From Alteraurantiacibacter aquimixticola (GTDB taxonomy: Bacteria > Pseudomonadota > Alphaproteobacteria > Sphingomonadales > Sphingomonadaceae): 64,000 nt of DNA. Positions 44,484-54,211 of the stretch are shown in pieces. The stretch's first letter is position 1. Each line of letters starts with the position of its first letter. The position numbers were made by a program, and so were the translations under genes. Location of the stretch: assembly GCF_004965515.1 (NCBI RefSeq), contig NZ_SSHH01000002.1:1-64000 (forward strand), given 5' to 3'. The notes under the pieces are model-generated. The model had not been told where the DNA came from, did not search any database, and saw only the letters and a list, made by a program, of their open reading frames with translations.

Positions 44484-45890
44484 ATGGAATTCAAGGGACT
44501 GAAACCGATCAATTATGGTGGCCGCGAGGTTTGGCCGCTGGTCGAAGGTGGCAAGGGCGTTTCGGCGACCAATCATGCCAGCTCGGGCGCATGGGCGGCC
44601 GCGGGCGGCATCGGTACCGTCAGTGCGGTGAATGCAGACAGCTATGACGCGGACGGCAACCCGATCCCGCAGCTCTATCACGGCGCCACACGCAAGGATC
44701 GGCACCAGGAACTGATCGATTATGCGATCGCCGGCGCGGTGGAGCAGGTGCGCCGCGCCTATGACATCGCCAATGGGCAGGGCGCCATCAACATCAACGT
44801 GCTGTGGGAAATGGGCGGCGCGCAGCAGGTCCTCGAAGGCGTGCTGGAAAAGACCAAGGGCATGGTCACCGGCGTCACCTGCGGCGCGGGCATGCCCTAC
44901 AAGCTGGCGGAGATCGCCGCACGCTTCAACGTCAACTACCTGCCCATCATCAGCTCCGGCCGCGCCTTCCGTGCACTGTGGAAGCGCAGCTACCACAAGG
45001 TTGCCGACCTGATGGCGGCGGTCGTGTATGAGGATCCGTGGCTGGCAGGCGGGCACAATGGCCTGTCCAACGCCGAGGACCCGACAAAGCCCGAAGATCC
45101 GTACCCCCGAGTGAAAGCCGTGCGCGACGTGATGCGGGCGGAAGGCATTTCCGACGATGTGCCGATCGTAATGGCGGGCGGCGTCTGGTACCTGCGCGAA
45201 TGGAACGACTGGATCGATAATCCCGAGCTCGGCCAGATCGCCTTCCAGTTCGGCACGCGCCCGCTACTGACGCATGAAAGCCCGATCCCGCAGCAGTGGA
45301 AGGACATGCTGCGCACGCTGAATGAAGGCGATGTGCTGCTGCACAAGTTCAGCCCGACGGGCTTCTATTCCTCCGCCGTGCGCAATCCTTTCCTGCGCAG
45401 CCTCGAGGCGCGCAGCGAGCGGCAGATTCCCTACAGCCGGGTCGAAGCAGGCGAGCATACCGTCCAGCTCGACGTCGGCGTGAAGGGCAAGAACTTCTGG
45501 GTCACGCCCAAGGACCTGGAACGCGCCCGCAGTTGGGCCGCGCAGGGCCATACCGAAGCGCTGAAAACGCCCGATGACACGGTCGTCTTCGTCTCGGCAG
45601 AGGAACGCGCGCTGATCCGGCAGGACCAGGCCGATTGCATGGGCTGCCTGTCGCATTGCGGCTTTTCCTCGTGGAAGGATCATGACGATTACACCACGGG
45701 CCGGCTCGCCGATCCGCGCAGCTTCTGCATCCAGAAAACGCTGCAGGACATTGCCCATGGCGGGGACGTGGACCAGAATCTCGCCTTTGCCGGCCATGCG
45801 GCCTATCGCTTCAAGCAGGACCCCTTCTATTCCAACAACTTCACCCCCACGGTGAAGCAGCTGGTGGACAGGATCCTGACAGGGGACTGA
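44484..45890 (+). CDS. NAD(P)H-dependent flavin oxidoreductase / nitronate monooxygenase family
   Basis: A 468-residue TIM-barrel flavoprotein of the nitronate monooxygenase (2-nitropropane dioxygenase) family, longer than typical members (about 320-350). Motifs include GVTCGAGMPYK, LPIISSGRAF, LAGGHNG and IVMAGGVWY (FMN phosphate binding). The extra C-terminal 100 residues contain a cysteine group, DCMGCLSHCGFSSW, that could hold a metal or iron-sulfur cluster. Substrate unknown. It is 25 bases before the next gene. Confidence 0.85.
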   Translation: MEFKGLKPINYGGREVWPLVEGGKGVSATNHASSGAWAAAGGIGTVSAVNADSYDADGNPIPQLYHGATRKDRHQELIDYAIAGAVEQVRRAYDIANGQGAININVLWEMGGAQQVLEGVLEKTKGMVTGVTCGAGMPYKLAEIAARFNVNYLPIISSGRAFRALWKRSYHKVADLMAAVVYEDPWLAGGHNGLSNAEDPTKPEDPYPRVKAVRDVMRAEGISDDVPIVMAGGVWYLREWNDWIDNPELGQIAFQFGTRPLLTHESPIPQQWKDMLRTLNEGDVLLHKFSPTGFYSSAVRNPFLRSLEARSERQIPYSRVEAGEHTVQLDVGVKGKNFWVTPKDLERARSWAAQGHTEALKTPDDTVVFVSAEERALIRQDQADCMGCLSHCGFSSWKDHDDYTTGRLADPRSFCIQKTLQDIAHGGDVDQNLAFAGHAAYRFKQDPFYSNNFTPTVKQLVDRILTGD

Positions 45891-45915
45891 TCGGCTTGGC
45901 AGTCACCGGATCACG

Positions 45916-46605
45916 ATGACCGGCGGCACACCGCCTCCCTTTTCCAAGGCCGTGATCGACGGGCTGACCTTGCCCAAGATCGCGCTCAGCCCCTTGCGCC
46001 CGCCCATTCGCATTGCCGGGGCGGGGCAGGGCCAACCCGTGGTGGTGATCCCCGGCATGATGTCTGGTGACAATGCCACCAGCTTCCTGCGCCGCTCGCT
46101 TGCGGCATCGGGTTTCGATGCGCGGCCTTCCGGCCTCGTCTTCAACACTGGCGCCACGCCGCGCCGGGTGGAAATGTTGTGCAAGACCGTGGCCGACATT
46201 CACGCCGAGACCGGTAAGCCCGTCACGCTCGTGGGCTGGAGCCTCGGCGGGCTCTATGCACGACTGATCGGCCATCGCTGCTGCGGCGATGTCGCCAAGG
46301 TGGTGACTTTGGGCAGCCCCTTCTCGGGTGATCCGCACGCGAACCATGCCTGGCGCCTCTACGAGCTGTTGAACGGCCATCCGGTGACAAAATCGCCGTT
46401 CCCCGAGGACATCCGCAAGAAGCCGCCGGTGGAGACCATTGCCGTCTGGTCACCCAATGACGGTGTGATCGCGCCCGAAAGCGCACGCGGCCTGCCCGAT
46501 GAAAGCGACCGGCAGGTGCAGGTAAGCGCGACCCATATGGAAATGGCGACCTCCGCCCCGACGGTGAAGCGGATCATCCAGCTTCTGGCTGAAGCAAAAG
46601 GCTGA
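45916..46605 (+). CDS. Alpha/beta hydrolase
   Basis: A 229-residue esterase-type hydrolase. The oxyanion segment is VVVIPGMMSGD, the nucleophile elbow GWSLGGLYAR (Ser at about residue 113), the acid is likely in WSPNDGVI and the histidine in SATHMEM. It resembles the lipase-like PGAP1/DUF676 group, without a signal peptide. Substrate unknown. It starts 25 bases after the previous gene and lacks a strong ribosome site. Confidence 0.83.
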   Translation: MTGGTPPPFSKAVIDGLTLPKIALSPLRPPIRIAGAGQGQPVVVIPGMMSGDNATSFLRRSLAASGFDARPSGLVFNTGATPRRVEMLCKTVADIHAETGKPVTLVGWSLGGLYARLIGHRCCGDVAKVVTLGSPFSGDPHANHAWRLYELLNGHPVTKSPFPEDIRKKPPVETIAVWSPNDGVIAPESARGLPDESDRQVQVSATHMEMATSAPTVKRIIQLLAEAKG

Positions 46606-46641
46606 GGGCTTTCCTACAGAAGCAGTGATCGTCCACGCCAT

Positions 46642-46694
46642 CCACGTTCTTTGATAACGTGGAAACCGCTCATGATCCGCCAAGTTGTCAACTT
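46642..46694. promoter_or_regulatory. Two inverted repeats in the gap between the hydrolase and amt genes
   Basis: In the 183-base convergent gap (46606-46788), CCACGTT/AACGTGG arms (46642-46662, seven-base loop) are followed by a palindrome AAGTTG-T-CAACTT (46682-46694). The first could be a terminator for the plus-strand unit, although no T-run follows. A GTCAACTTCG copy also occurs near 46757. Confidence 0.3.
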
Positions 46695-46788
46695 CGCATC
46701 TTCACCGCAACACTCTGGAAAGGCGAAGGAAACACCGCGACGAGGGGATCGTCACGATGTCAACTTCGTCAATTTCGGCGTGACGGGC

Positions 46789-48087
46789 TCAGTCGAATTC
46801 CCAACCGCGCTCGCCGTGGCTGGTGATGTCGAGACCCTGCACCTCGTCATCTTCCGAAATGCGCATCGGCACGAACAGGTTGAGGCCCAGTGCGATCAAC
46901 ACGGTGAGGATGGCGGAGAATGCGCCGACTGCTACCACGCCCAGTACCTGCACGCCGACCATCGAGCCCATGGCCATGCCCTCGGCATAGCCAGCGCCGC
47001 CAAGCCCTTCGGACATGAACACGCCCAGCAGGATCGAGCCGAGCATGCCGCCCACGCCGTGCACTGCGAAAACGTCGAGAGAATCGTCGATGTGAAGCTT
47101 CATCTTCACCAGCTGGATCGCGTAATAGCAGACGATCGAACCGGCAGCGCCGATCACGATCGAAGCACCGGGCGAGACGAAGCCCGCCGCCGGGGTGATC
47201 GTGGCGAGGCCGGCAATCGCGCCGGTGGCAAAGCCCACCGTGGTCGGCTTGCCGAAGCTGATCCGCTCGATCAGGATCCACACCATCGCCGCCACCGAAG
47301 CAGCGACATGCGTGTTGAGGATGGCGTTGGACGCGTCAGCCGTAGCCGAAAGGGCAGAGCCGCCGTTGAAGCCGAACCAGCCCACCCACAGCAGGACCGA
47401 ACCGAGCATGGTGATGCCCGGCGCATGCGGCAGCAGCGCGCTGCCCGGGAAGCCCTGGCGCTTGCCCAGCAGCATGGCGATGACCACGGCGGAGACGCCT
47501 GCGGTGGTGTGAACGACCATGCCGCCGGCGAAATCGAGCGCGCCGCGCTCCGCCAGCCAGCCACCGCCCCAGATCCAGTGGGCGACGGGGGCATAGACGA
47601 CGAGACCCCAGATCGCGCAGAACAGCACCACCCACGAGAAGCGCGCACGTTCCACCCATGCGCCGACCATCAGGGCAGGGGTGATCGCGGCAAAGGTCAT
47701 CTGGAACAGGGCAAAGGTGCTTTCAGGGATCGCCAGCCCGTCATAGACCGCGTCCAGGTTCTCCAGCATCCAGTGCTGCCCGCCGCCGAGCCACCCGCCG
47801 AGCGAGCTGTCGCCGAACGCCAGCGTGTAGCCGACAACGACCCACAGCACCGATGCGACCGCAGCAATCGCGCCGACCTGCAGGAACACCGACAGGAAGT
47901 TCTTGGCCCTGACGAGGCCGCCATAAAACAGGCCGAGACCCGGCAGCGTCATCAGCAGGACAAGCGCCGCAGATACGAGGATCCAGGCGGTATCACCCGA
48001 ATTCTCGACCACTTCGACCGTCTCCTGCGCATGCGCGATGGTGGGCATGGCGGCGAGTGCCGCGAAGGCTGCTAAATTGCGAAACAT
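46789..48087 (-). CDS. amt: Ammonium transporter (Amt family)
   Basis: A 432-residue inner-membrane channel with an N-terminal signal-peptide-like segment (AAMPTIAHAQ) and about 11 hydrophobic helices. The two conserved pore histidines lie in VVHTTAGVSA and FAVHGVGGMLGS. I start at ATG 48087 (GGGGGAAA upstream); a longer frame runs back into the divergent leader and lacks similarity. The usual partner glnK is not next to it: the flanking genes encode an alpha/beta hydrolase and an SH3 protein. Role: ammonium uptake under nitrogen limitation. Confidence 0.95.
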   Translation of the reverse strand: MFRNLAAFAALAAMPTIAHAQETVEVVENSGDTAWILVSAALVLLMTLPGLGLFYGGLVRAKNFLSVFLQVGAIAAVASVLWVVVGYTLAFGDSSLGGWLGGGQHWMLENLDAVYDGLAIPESTFALFQMTFAAITPALMVGAWVERARFSWVVLFCAIWGLVVYAPVAHWIWGGGWLAERGALDFAGGMVVHTTAGVSAVVIAMLLGKRQGFPGSALLPHAPGITMLGSVLLWVGWFGFNGGSALSATADASNAILNTHVAASVAAMVWILIERISFGKPTTVGFATGAIAGLATITPAAGFVSPGASIVIGAAGSIVCYYAIQLVKMKLHIDDSLDVFAVHGVGGMLGSILLGVFMSEGLGGAGYAEGMAMGSMVGVQVLGVVAVGAFSAILTVLIALGLNLFVPMRISEDDEVQGLDITSHGERGWEFD

Positions 48088-48220
48088 TGTTTCCCCCTGC
48101 TGGTCCGATCTATGGCGGACTGTCTCCTGTCGCCTCCTGCTAGAAAGAATCCTGCAATGGGGCAAGTGGGGCAAGGTGAACGCTTGCTGCGAATCCACAC
48201 GCGCCTGTAATGTGCCGGCC

Positions 48221-48697
48221 ATGTCCCGGACCCGCTTCCTGCTTATCGCTTTTTTTGCAGCACTTTGCTGCACCCCGACGGCCCCTTCGGCGCAGGATCG
48301 CGAGGTGCCATATTGGGCCAGCCTTTCGGCCGACGAAGTCTATATGCGCGTGGGTCCCAGCGAGCGTTACCAGATCGACTGGGTCTACCGCCGCGAGGGC
48401 CTGCCGGTGAAGGTGATCCGCCTCCAGCAGGGCTGGCGCAGGATCGAAGAGCCGGACGGAACGCAGGGCTGGGTCTTCAACGGGCTGCTCTCGCTCGAAC
48501 GGACCGCCATCGTGACAGGTGAGGGCGAGGCAGCAATGCACGCAGCGCCCGAGGAAGCATCACAGCTGCTGTGGCATGTCGAACCCGGCGTGATCGGCCT
48601 TCTGGGCGACTGCGAGGAAGGCTGGTGCGAATTCGACGTGGACGGCCGCATAGGCTGGGTTTCGCAGGATCGGCTTTGGGGCGACGGCGAGCCGTAA
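48221..48697 (+). CDS. Exported SH3-domain protein
   Basis: A 158-residue protein with a signal peptide (residues 1-24, PSAQ) and two bacterial SH3-like units (EVYMRVGPSERYQIDWVYRR, then GWVFNGLLS and a second half ending GWVSQDRLWG). Bacterial SH3 domains of this type are envelope/peptidoglycan-binding; there is no catalytic domain. The ATG at 48221 gives the signal peptide. It is divergent from amt, across a 133-base gap. Confidence 0.82.
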   Translation: MSRTRFLLIAFFAALCCTPTAPSAQDREVPYWASLSADEVYMRVGPSERYQIDWVYRREGLPVKVIRLQQGWRRIEEPDGTQGWVFNGLLSLERTAIVTGEGEAAMHAAPEEASQLLWHVEPGVIGLLGDCEEGWCEFDVDGRIGWVSQDRLWGDGEP

Positions 48698-48745
48698 GGT
48701 CTGTGCAGGCAGACTCATTCAGCGCCTGAGGCGGACAAAGAAAAA

Positions 48746-48765
48746 GGGCGGCCCGAAAGCCGCCC
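48746..48765 (-). terminator. Intrinsic terminator for the small lipoprotein gene
   Basis: A 7-base stem (GGGCGGC/GCCGCCC) with a six-base loop. On the minus strand it is followed by TTTTTCTTTG, a strong U-tract, just 27 bases beyond the lipoprotein stop at 48792. On the plus strand the loop is followed by TCCTG, so it serves the minus strand mainly. Confidence 0.88.
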
Positions 48766-48791
48766 TCCTGAAAGTCGATAGTGCCGGATGA

Positions 48792-49187
48792 TTACCCGAC
48801 GAGGCGCGGGACGGTCATTTCGTTGCCGTCCTGGTCGGTCATGACCAGCGAGCCATCTTCATTCACATTGATCAGCGTGAGGCAGGTCTGGTCGGCAACT
48901 TCGCCTTCCATGACCGTCGGATTGAAACAGACCTGGTCGCCTTCATGCGTCCAACTGCCCGTCTCGCTCACTTCGCCGGCGACCGTGTCTTCATAGGTGC
49001 CATCGGCATTGATGGTGGAGGTCCATGCCTCGCCATCGTCCGTGGTGCCGCCATAGGCGCCGACCAGCGGGCTCTCCACAACAGCTTCAGCCGTGGCTTC
49101 CGCAGCTTCCTCAGGCGCCTCGACATCCGCATCGCCACCGCAGGCAGCAAGCGCGAATGCACCAGCAAGTGCAACAAACTTCTTCAT
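48792..49187 (-). CDS. Small predicted lipoprotein, paralogue A
   Basis: A 131-residue protein with lipobox LAAC (Cys16) and an acidic Ala/Glu linker (about 20-42). The C-terminal part has YGGTTDDGEAW, a cysteine pair (VCFNP and TCLTL) and ends in GNEMTVPRLVG. ATG 49187 has GGGGGA upstream and gives the lipoprotein signal. It resembles the next gene in lipobox position, cysteine pair, EDGS and the MTV ending. Function unknown. Confidence 0.78.
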   Translation of the reverse strand: MKKFVALAGAFALAACGGDADVEAPEEAAEATAEAVVESPLVGAYGGTTDDGEAWTSTINADGTYEDTVAGEVSETGSWTHEGDQVCFNPTVMEGEVADQTCLTLINVNEDGSLVMTDQDGNEMTVPRLVG

Positions 49188-49280
49188 TTTTGCGTCCCCC
49201 AAAAAATCAGGAACCGATTAAGTATCATGCGCAAGCAAATGTGCAAGCTGCCAATCCATCGGAAATGGCGGGGAAATTTC

Positions 49281-49688
49281 CTATGTCGCGGGTACCGGCC
49301 TGACTGTCATTACTTCACCGTCGCTAGCGGTGCTGTCCATGCTGCCGTCCTCGGCCACTTCACCGCCGACAAAGCACTCATGGCCCTCGACGCCTTCTGT
49401 GACGAAACAGGTTTCGCCACCCTGCATGAAGATTGTACCACCGGCCGCGTCGCCATTGGCGAAGACCATGGACCAGGTCATGCCGGGATGGATGGTGAGC
49501 GAATCGACGCTTTCATCCGCATGGACGACTTCGTACTCACCGGGGGCAACCGCCTCGAAGCCAGGCGCACTGCCTTCCAGCACGTCCTCGTCCCCGGCCG
49601 CGGCCATCTCCTGGCCTGCGTCCGTGCCGTTCTCCTGCGCGCAGGCGCCCAGCGCCAGCACCGCTGCGAATGCGATGATTTTCTTCAT
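49281..49688 (-). CDS. Small predicted lipoprotein, paralogue B
   Basis: A 135-residue protein with lipobox LGAC (Cys16), an acidic linker and a beta-rich domain (GEYEVVHADESVDSLTI). The ETCFVTEGVEGHECF cysteine pair, EDGSMDSTASDG and MTVRPVP match the pattern in paralogue A 94 bases downstream, so the two look like a tandem duplication that has diverged. ATG 49688 has AGCAGGGAC upstream. No known family. Confidence 0.78.
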   Translation of the reverse strand: MKKIIAFAAVLALGACAQENGTDAGQEMAAAGDEDVLEGSAPGFEAVAPGEYEVVHADESVDSLTIHPGMTWSMVFANGDAAGGTIFMQGGETCFVTEGVEGHECFVGGEVAEDGSMDSTASDGEVMTVRPVPAT

Positions 49689-49759
49689 GTCCCTGCTCCT
49701 ATTCCCATGCGGGTCAGGAGCAGGGTAGTGTCAGATTTGTAAGGACTTGGCTATGCCCA

Positions 49760-50956
49760 TCAGGCCAGTTCGACCGCCACCGCCGTCGCTTCACCGCCGC
49801 CGATGCACAGCGAGGCGATGCCGCGCTTGAGCCCACGGGCCTTCAGCGCAGCGAGCAGCGTGACGATGATGCGCGTGCCGCTGGCGCCGATCGGATGGCC
49901 GAGCGCGGTGCCGCCGCCATTCACATTGATCTTTTCATGCGGAATGCCGATGTCGCGCATCGCGAACATGGTCACGCAGGCAAAGGCCTCGTTCACTTCC
50001 CACAGGTCGACGTCCTCAACGCTCCAGCCCGTCTTTTCGAGCAGCTTCTCGATCGCGCCGACCGGGGCGGTCGTGAAAGCTGCCGGTTCCTGCGCATGGG
50101 CGGTCATGGCGACCACCGTCGCGACAGGCGACAGACCTTTGGCCTCGGCGACGCTCTTGCGCGTGAGCACGACTGCTGCCGCGCCGTCGGAGATGGAGGA
50201 GGAAGTCGCCGCAGTGATCGTACCGTCCTTGGCGAAGGCGGGACGCAGCGTCGGGATCTTGTCCGGACGGCCCTTGGCAGGCGACTCGTCGGTATCCACC
50301 GTGACATCGCCTTTGCGGGAGGACCAGGTGACCGGGACAACTTCATCGGCGAAGGCGCCGCTCGCGATCGCCTCATTGGCGCGGGTGAGCGAGGCGATCG
50401 AATATTCGTCCATCTCCTCTCGCGTCAGCTGGTATTTGTCGGCCATTTCCTGTGCGTATACGCCCATGGCAGTACCGGCGACATAGGCATCTTCCAGCCC
50501 GTCGAGGAACATGTGGTCATAGGCCGTGTCATGGCCCAGGCGCGCGCCGGAGCGATGCTTCTTGAGCAGGTAGGGCGCATTGGTCATGCTCTCCATGCCG
50601 CCCGCCACGACGATATCGGCACCGCCTGCCGCCAAGGCTTCTGACCCCATGATGACCGTCTGCATGCCGCTGCCGCAGACTTTGTTGACGGTGGTAGCTT
50701 CCGCGCTCTTGGGCAAGCCGGCCTTCAGCGCAGCCTGGCGGGCAGGGGCCTGTCCCAGGCCCGCGGGAAGCACGCAGCCCATATAGACACGGTCGATATC
50801 CTCGCCTGCAGTGCCGGCGCGCTCCAACGCAGCCTTGACCGCAGTCGCCCCCAGGTCCGTCGCCGCGACATCGGCCAGCGCGCCCTGCATCGCGCCCATC
50901 GGCGTGCGGGCGTAGGAGAGAATGACGACAGGATCGTTTTCGTTGAAAATGGCCAT
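49760..50956 (-). CDS. Acetyl-CoA C-acetyltransferase (thiolase)
   Basis: A 398-residue type II thiolase that joins two acetyl-CoA to acetoacetyl-CoA or splits it. The acylated Cys94 is in NKVCGSGMQT, with the catalytic His in NGGGTALGHPIGASG and the base Cys in LCIGGGEA. Length and motifs are those of PhaA/AtoB. No phaB or other beta-oxidation gene adjoins, so whether its job is polyhydroxybutyrate, ketone-body or leucine metabolism is open. Confidence 0.93.
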   Translation of the reverse strand: MAIFNENDPVVILSYARTPMGAMQGALADVAATDLGATAVKAALERAGTAGEDIDRVYMGCVLPAGLGQAPARQAALKAGLPKSAEATTVNKVCGSGMQTVIMGSEALAAGGADIVVAGGMESMTNAPYLLKKHRSGARLGHDTAYDHMFLDGLEDAYVAGTAMGVYAQEMADKYQLTREEMDEYSIASLTRANEAIASGAFADEVVPVTWSSRKGDVTVDTDESPAKGRPDKIPTLRPAFAKDGTITAATSSSISDGAAAVVLTRKSVAEAKGLSPVATVVAMTAHAQEPAAFTTAPVGAIEKLLEKTGWSVEDVDLWEVNEAFACVTMFAMRDIGIPHEKINVNGGGTALGHPIGASGTRIIVTLLAALKARGLKRGIASLCIGGGEATAVAVELA

Positions 50957-51214
50957 GGGGGAATTGCCTCAGTACTGTGTGAGATGAAAGGTTGGATTCA
51001 GCCAACAACTAAGGGCAGAAAGTGACATGCGCAAGATTGTGCAGCGCAACATCACGATCAAAGGGGCGCAATTGGTAACCACCGAAATCCGCAGTCTTCC
51101 GCTCGATCCACAATCCAGCGCGGAAACTCCCTGATTTCCGCCCCTAATGGCCTTGCAGTATGGCTGGCCATTCCTTAGAGGCCGCACCGCAACCCTCAGC
51201 AAATCGAGTCTACC
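50957..51214. promoter_or_regulatory. 258-base divergent region between a thiolase gene and nuoA
   Basis: No gene is supported. This is where the promoter of the large nuo operon must lie. A TTGCAG at 51151 with TTAGAG after 16 bases is the best candidate I can see, and it is weak. The thiolase side is similarly non-coding. I see no clear operator. Confidence 0.35.
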
Positions 51215-51589
51215 TTGGTCGACCTGACACAATATCTGCCGATCCTGCTGTTTCTCGGCGTCGCCGTGGGGCTTTCAGCCCTTTTCGTGTTCCTGCCAAT
51301 GGGCGTCTCGCGCCTTACGGGTGCGCATAATCCCGACGCCGAAAAGCTCAGCGAATATGAATGCGGCTTCCCCGCTTTCGAGGAGCCGCGCGATCGCTTC
51401 GACGTCCGCTTTTACCTGATCGCTATCCTGTTCATCGTTTTCGACCTTGAGGCGGCTTTCCTGTTTCCCTGGGCGGTCAGCCTGGACCTGACCGGTTGGC
51501 CGGGCTGGATCACGATGATGACCTTCCTGGTGGAGCTGCTGATCGGCCTTGCCTATGTCTGGAAGAAGGGAGCTCTGGATTGGGAATGA
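51215..51589 (+). CDS. nuoA: NADH-quinone oxidoreductase subunit A
   Basis: A 124-residue complex I membrane subunit with three hydrophobic helices (about 8-28, 67-87 and 95-115). The conserved cytosolic loop [20 protein letters not shown] is intact. The start is TTG 51215 (TTGGTCGAC); no ATG fits before the first helix. It opens the nuo operon; its stop overlaps nuoB. Confidence 0.95.
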   Translation: MVDLTQYLPILLFLGVAVGLSALFVFLPMGVSRLTGAHNPDAEKLSEYECGFPAFEEPRDRFDVRFYLIAILFIVFDLEAAFLFPWAVSLDLTGWPGWITMMTFLVELLIGLAYVWKKGALDWE

Positions 51590-52140
51590 GTACTTCAGCC
51601 CCCATACTTGCACCCGCTGCGCAGGGCGGTGAAATTCGCCAGCCCGACCAGGACTATTTCAACGCCCTGCAGACAGAGGTGAACGACAAGGGTTTCCTCG
51701 TCACTTCGACCGAAGAGCTGTTTCAGTGGGCCCGCACCGGCTCGCTGTGGTGGATGACTTTCGGCCTGGCCTGCTGCGCGGTGGAAATGATCCACGTGAA
51801 CATGCCCCGTTATGACATGGAGCGGTTCGGCGTCGCCCCGCGCGCATCCCCGCGCCAGTCGGACGTGATGATCGTTGCCGGCACGCTGTGCAACAAGATG
51901 GCCCCTGCACTGCGCAAGGTCTATGACCAGATGTCCGATCCCAAATATGTGATCAGCATGGGCAGCTGCGCGAATGGCGGCGGCTATTATCACTATTCCT
52001 ATTCGGTGGTGCGCGGCTGCGACCGCATCGTGCCCGTGGACATCTATATCCCCGGCTGCCCGCCGACCGCAGAGGCGCTGCTCTATGGCGTGATGCAATT
52101 GCAGCGCAAGATCCGCCGCGAAGGGACGATTGAACGCTGA
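51586..52140 (+). CDS. nuoB: NADH-quinone oxidoreductase subunit B
   Basis: A 184-residue subunit that holds the N2 4Fe-4S cluster, the last in the chain before quinone. Ligands are visible in LACCAVEM (the two adjacent cysteines), GSCANGG and PGCPPTAE. The start is ATG 51586, overlapping the nuoA stop (ATGA); an upstream frame is out-of-context. Its own stop overlaps the nuoC start (TGATG). Confidence 0.96.
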   Translation: MSTSAPILAPAAQGGEIRQPDQDYFNALQTEVNDKGFLVTSTEELFQWARTGSLWWMTFGLACCAVEMIHVNMPRYDMERFGVAPRASPRQSDVMIVAGTLCNKMAPALRKVYDQMSDPKYVISMGSCANGGGYYHYSYSVVRGCDRIVPVDIYIPGCPPTAEALLYGVMQLQRKIRREGTIER

Positions 52141-53000
52141 TGGCTGCTGTTCTTCATTCCGCACCGCGCTTTGCGTCCAATGAAGGCGTGAAGGACGCGC
52201 TGTCCACCGCGCTTGGCGCCATGCTCGTTTCCGCCAAGGAAGAGCATGGCGAGATCGTGCTGACCGTGAAGCGCGCAAGCATCGAGGATGTACTCCGCCT
52301 GCTGCGTGACGAGCACGATTACCAGCAGCTGATGGAAATGGCGGGTGTCGACTATCCCGGCCGCGCTGAGCGGTTCGAGGTGGTCTACATGCTGCTCTCG
52401 CTCACCCGCAATCACCGCGTGATGGTGAAGGTGAGCACGGACGAGGCGACGCCCGTTCCCACCGTCACCACGCTGTGGCCCAATGCGGGCTGGCTGGAAC
52501 GCGAAGTGTTCGACATGTTCGGCGTGCTGTTTGACGGCAATACCGACTTGCGCCGTATCCTCACCGATTACGGCTTCGAAGGGCATCCCTTCCGCAAGGA
52601 CTTCCCGCTCACCGGCTATCACGAACTGCGCTATTCCGAAGAAGAGAAGCGCGTCGTCTATGAGCCGGTCCAGTTGGCGCAGGACTTCCGCAGCTTCGAT
52701 TTCATGAGCCCGTGGGAAGGCGCGGATTACATCCTGCCGGGTGACGAGAAGGCCGATGTGCCGCCTGTCGCCGAACCCATGACGACCGAGAAACCCTCTC
52801 AGACGGGCGCCGGCGCCAAGGCGGATGCAAAGGCGGCGGAGAAGAAAAGTGCAGGCGCTCCCGCGGAAAAGGATAGCGATACGAAGGATGCGGGCGCGCC
52901 CGATCCGACCGAAGACCGCCCCGATGAGCCTGCTCGCAAAGGCAGCGTGACCGGGACGAAGGCGGCGACTGAAACCGACAAGAAGGAGGAAGGCGAATGA
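52140..53000 (+). CDS. nuoC: NADH-quinone oxidoreductase subunit C with long charged tail
   Basis: A 286-residue subunit. The NuoC core (about 10-203) has [14 protein letters not shown]-type motif, [12 protein letters not shown] and a [10 protein letters not shown] ending. It is followed by about 80 low-complexity residues rich in Ala, Lys, Asp, Pro (from 204), which are not part of the usual domain. It links the peripheral arm to NuoB/NuoD. The tail may be disordered and is often seen in this order. The start overlaps nuoB. Confidence 0.95.
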   Translation: MAAVLHSAPRFASNEGVKDALSTALGAMLVSAKEEHGEIVLTVKRASIEDVLRLLRDEHDYQQLMEMAGVDYPGRAERFEVVYMLLSLTRNHRVMVKVSTDEATPVPTVTTLWPNAGWLEREVFDMFGVLFDGNTDLRRILTDYGFEGHPFRKDFPLTGYHELRYSEEEKRVVYEPVQLAQDFRSFDFMSPWEGADYILPGDEKADVPPVAEPMTTEKPSQTGAGAKADAKAAEKKSAGAPAEKDSDTKDAGAPDPTEDRPDEPARKGSVTGTKAATETDKKEEGE

Positions 53001-54211
53001 GCGGCATGCAGCTCGAGGAATCGCCGACCACCACCGGCGAGAAGATCACCAACTACACGATCAACTTTGGCCCCCAGCACCCGGCTGCGCATGGCGTGCT
53101 GCGCATGGTGATGGAACTCGATGGTGAGGTCGTGGAACGCGTCGATCCGCATGTCGGCCTGCTGCATCGCGGCACCGAAAAGCTGATCGAGCACAAGACC
53201 TACCTGCAGGCGCTGCCCTATTTCGACCGGCTCGACTATTGCTCGCCGCTCGCCATGGAGCACTCCTACATCCTCGCGATCGAGAAGCTGCTGAATGTCG
53301 AGGTGCCGATCCGCGCGCAATATCTGCGCGTCCTGTTCGCCGAGCTGACGCGCATCTGCAACCACATGCTCAATATCGGCGCCCATGTGATGGACGTTGG
53401 CGCGATGACGCCGAACCTGTGGGTGTTCGAACTGCGCGAAGACTGCATGAACTTCTTCGAGCGCATGTCCGGCGCGCGCATGCACCATGCGTATCTCCGC
53501 CCGGGCGGCGTGCACCAGGACGTGCCGCTCAAGCTGCTGACCGATATCGGCGACTGGGTGGACACGCGCCTGCCCGAACTGTTCGGCGATGCGATGAGCC
53601 TCGTGATCGACAACCGCATCTTCAAGCAGCGCAATGTCGATATCGCCGTTGTCAGCAAGGACGATGCGGTGAAGTGGGGCTTCTCCGGCCCGATGATCCG
53701 TGCGGCGGGCATCCCCTGGGATATCCGCAAAAGCCAACCTTACGAAGTCTATGACCGCATGGATTTCGACATTCCCGTCGGGACCAATTCGGATTGCTAT
53801 GACCGCTTCATGGTCCGCGTGAAGGAAGTTTACGAAAGCGCGAAGATCATCAAGCAGTGCCTGGCCGAAATGCCCGAAGGGCCGATCGCCAGCACCGACC
53901 GCAAGATCGTTCCGCCCAAGCGCGGCGAGATGAAGCAGTCGATGGAAGCGCTGATCCACCACTTCAAGCTCTATACTGAGGGCTTCCATGTCCCTGCGGG
54001 CGAAGTCTACGTGGCGACCGAGAGTCCCAAAGGCGAATTCGGCGTCTATCTCGTCAGCGACGGCTCCAACAAGCCGTATCGCTGCAAGATCCGCCCGACT
54101 GCCTTCAGTCACCTGCAGGCCATGGATTTCATGACCAAGGGCCACATGCTGCCCGACGCCACCGCCATCCTTGGCGCTATCGACGTCGTGTTCGGGGAGT
54201 GTGACCGGTGA
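52997..54211 (+). CDS. nuoD: NADH-quinone oxidoreductase subunit D
   Basis: A 404-residue subunit of the 49-kDa type that forms the quinone-binding site with NuoB. Signatures: [26 protein letters not shown], and [22 protein letters not shown]. It carries no cluster. Its ATG overlaps the nuoC stop and its stop overlaps the small gene that follows (GTGA). Confidence 0.97.
   Translation: MSGMQLEESPTTTGEKITNYTINFGPQHPAAHGVLRMVMELDGEVVERVDPHVGLLHRGTEKLIEHKTYLQALPYFDRLDYCSPLAMEHSYILAIEKLLNVEVPIRAQYLRVLFAELTRICNHMLNIGAHVMDVGAMTPNLWVFELREDCMNFFERMSGARMHHAYLRPGGVHQDVPLKLLTDIGDWVDTRLPELFGDAMSLVIDNRIFKQRNVDIAVVSKDDAVKWGFSGPMIRAAGIPWDIRKSQPYEVYDRMDFDIPVGTNSDCYDRFMVRVKEVYESAKIIKQCLAEMPEGPIASTDRKIVPPKRGEMKQSMEALIHHFKLYTEGFHVPAGEVYVATESPKGEFGVYLVSDGSNKPYRCKIRPTAFSHLQAMDFMTKGHMLPDATAILGAIDVVFGECDR

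Noticed and set aside
48746-48765. Terminator for the plus-strand SH3 gene
   Set aside because: On the plus strand the stem is followed by TCCTG without a T-run; the U-tract is on the minus strand, serving the lipoprotein gene.
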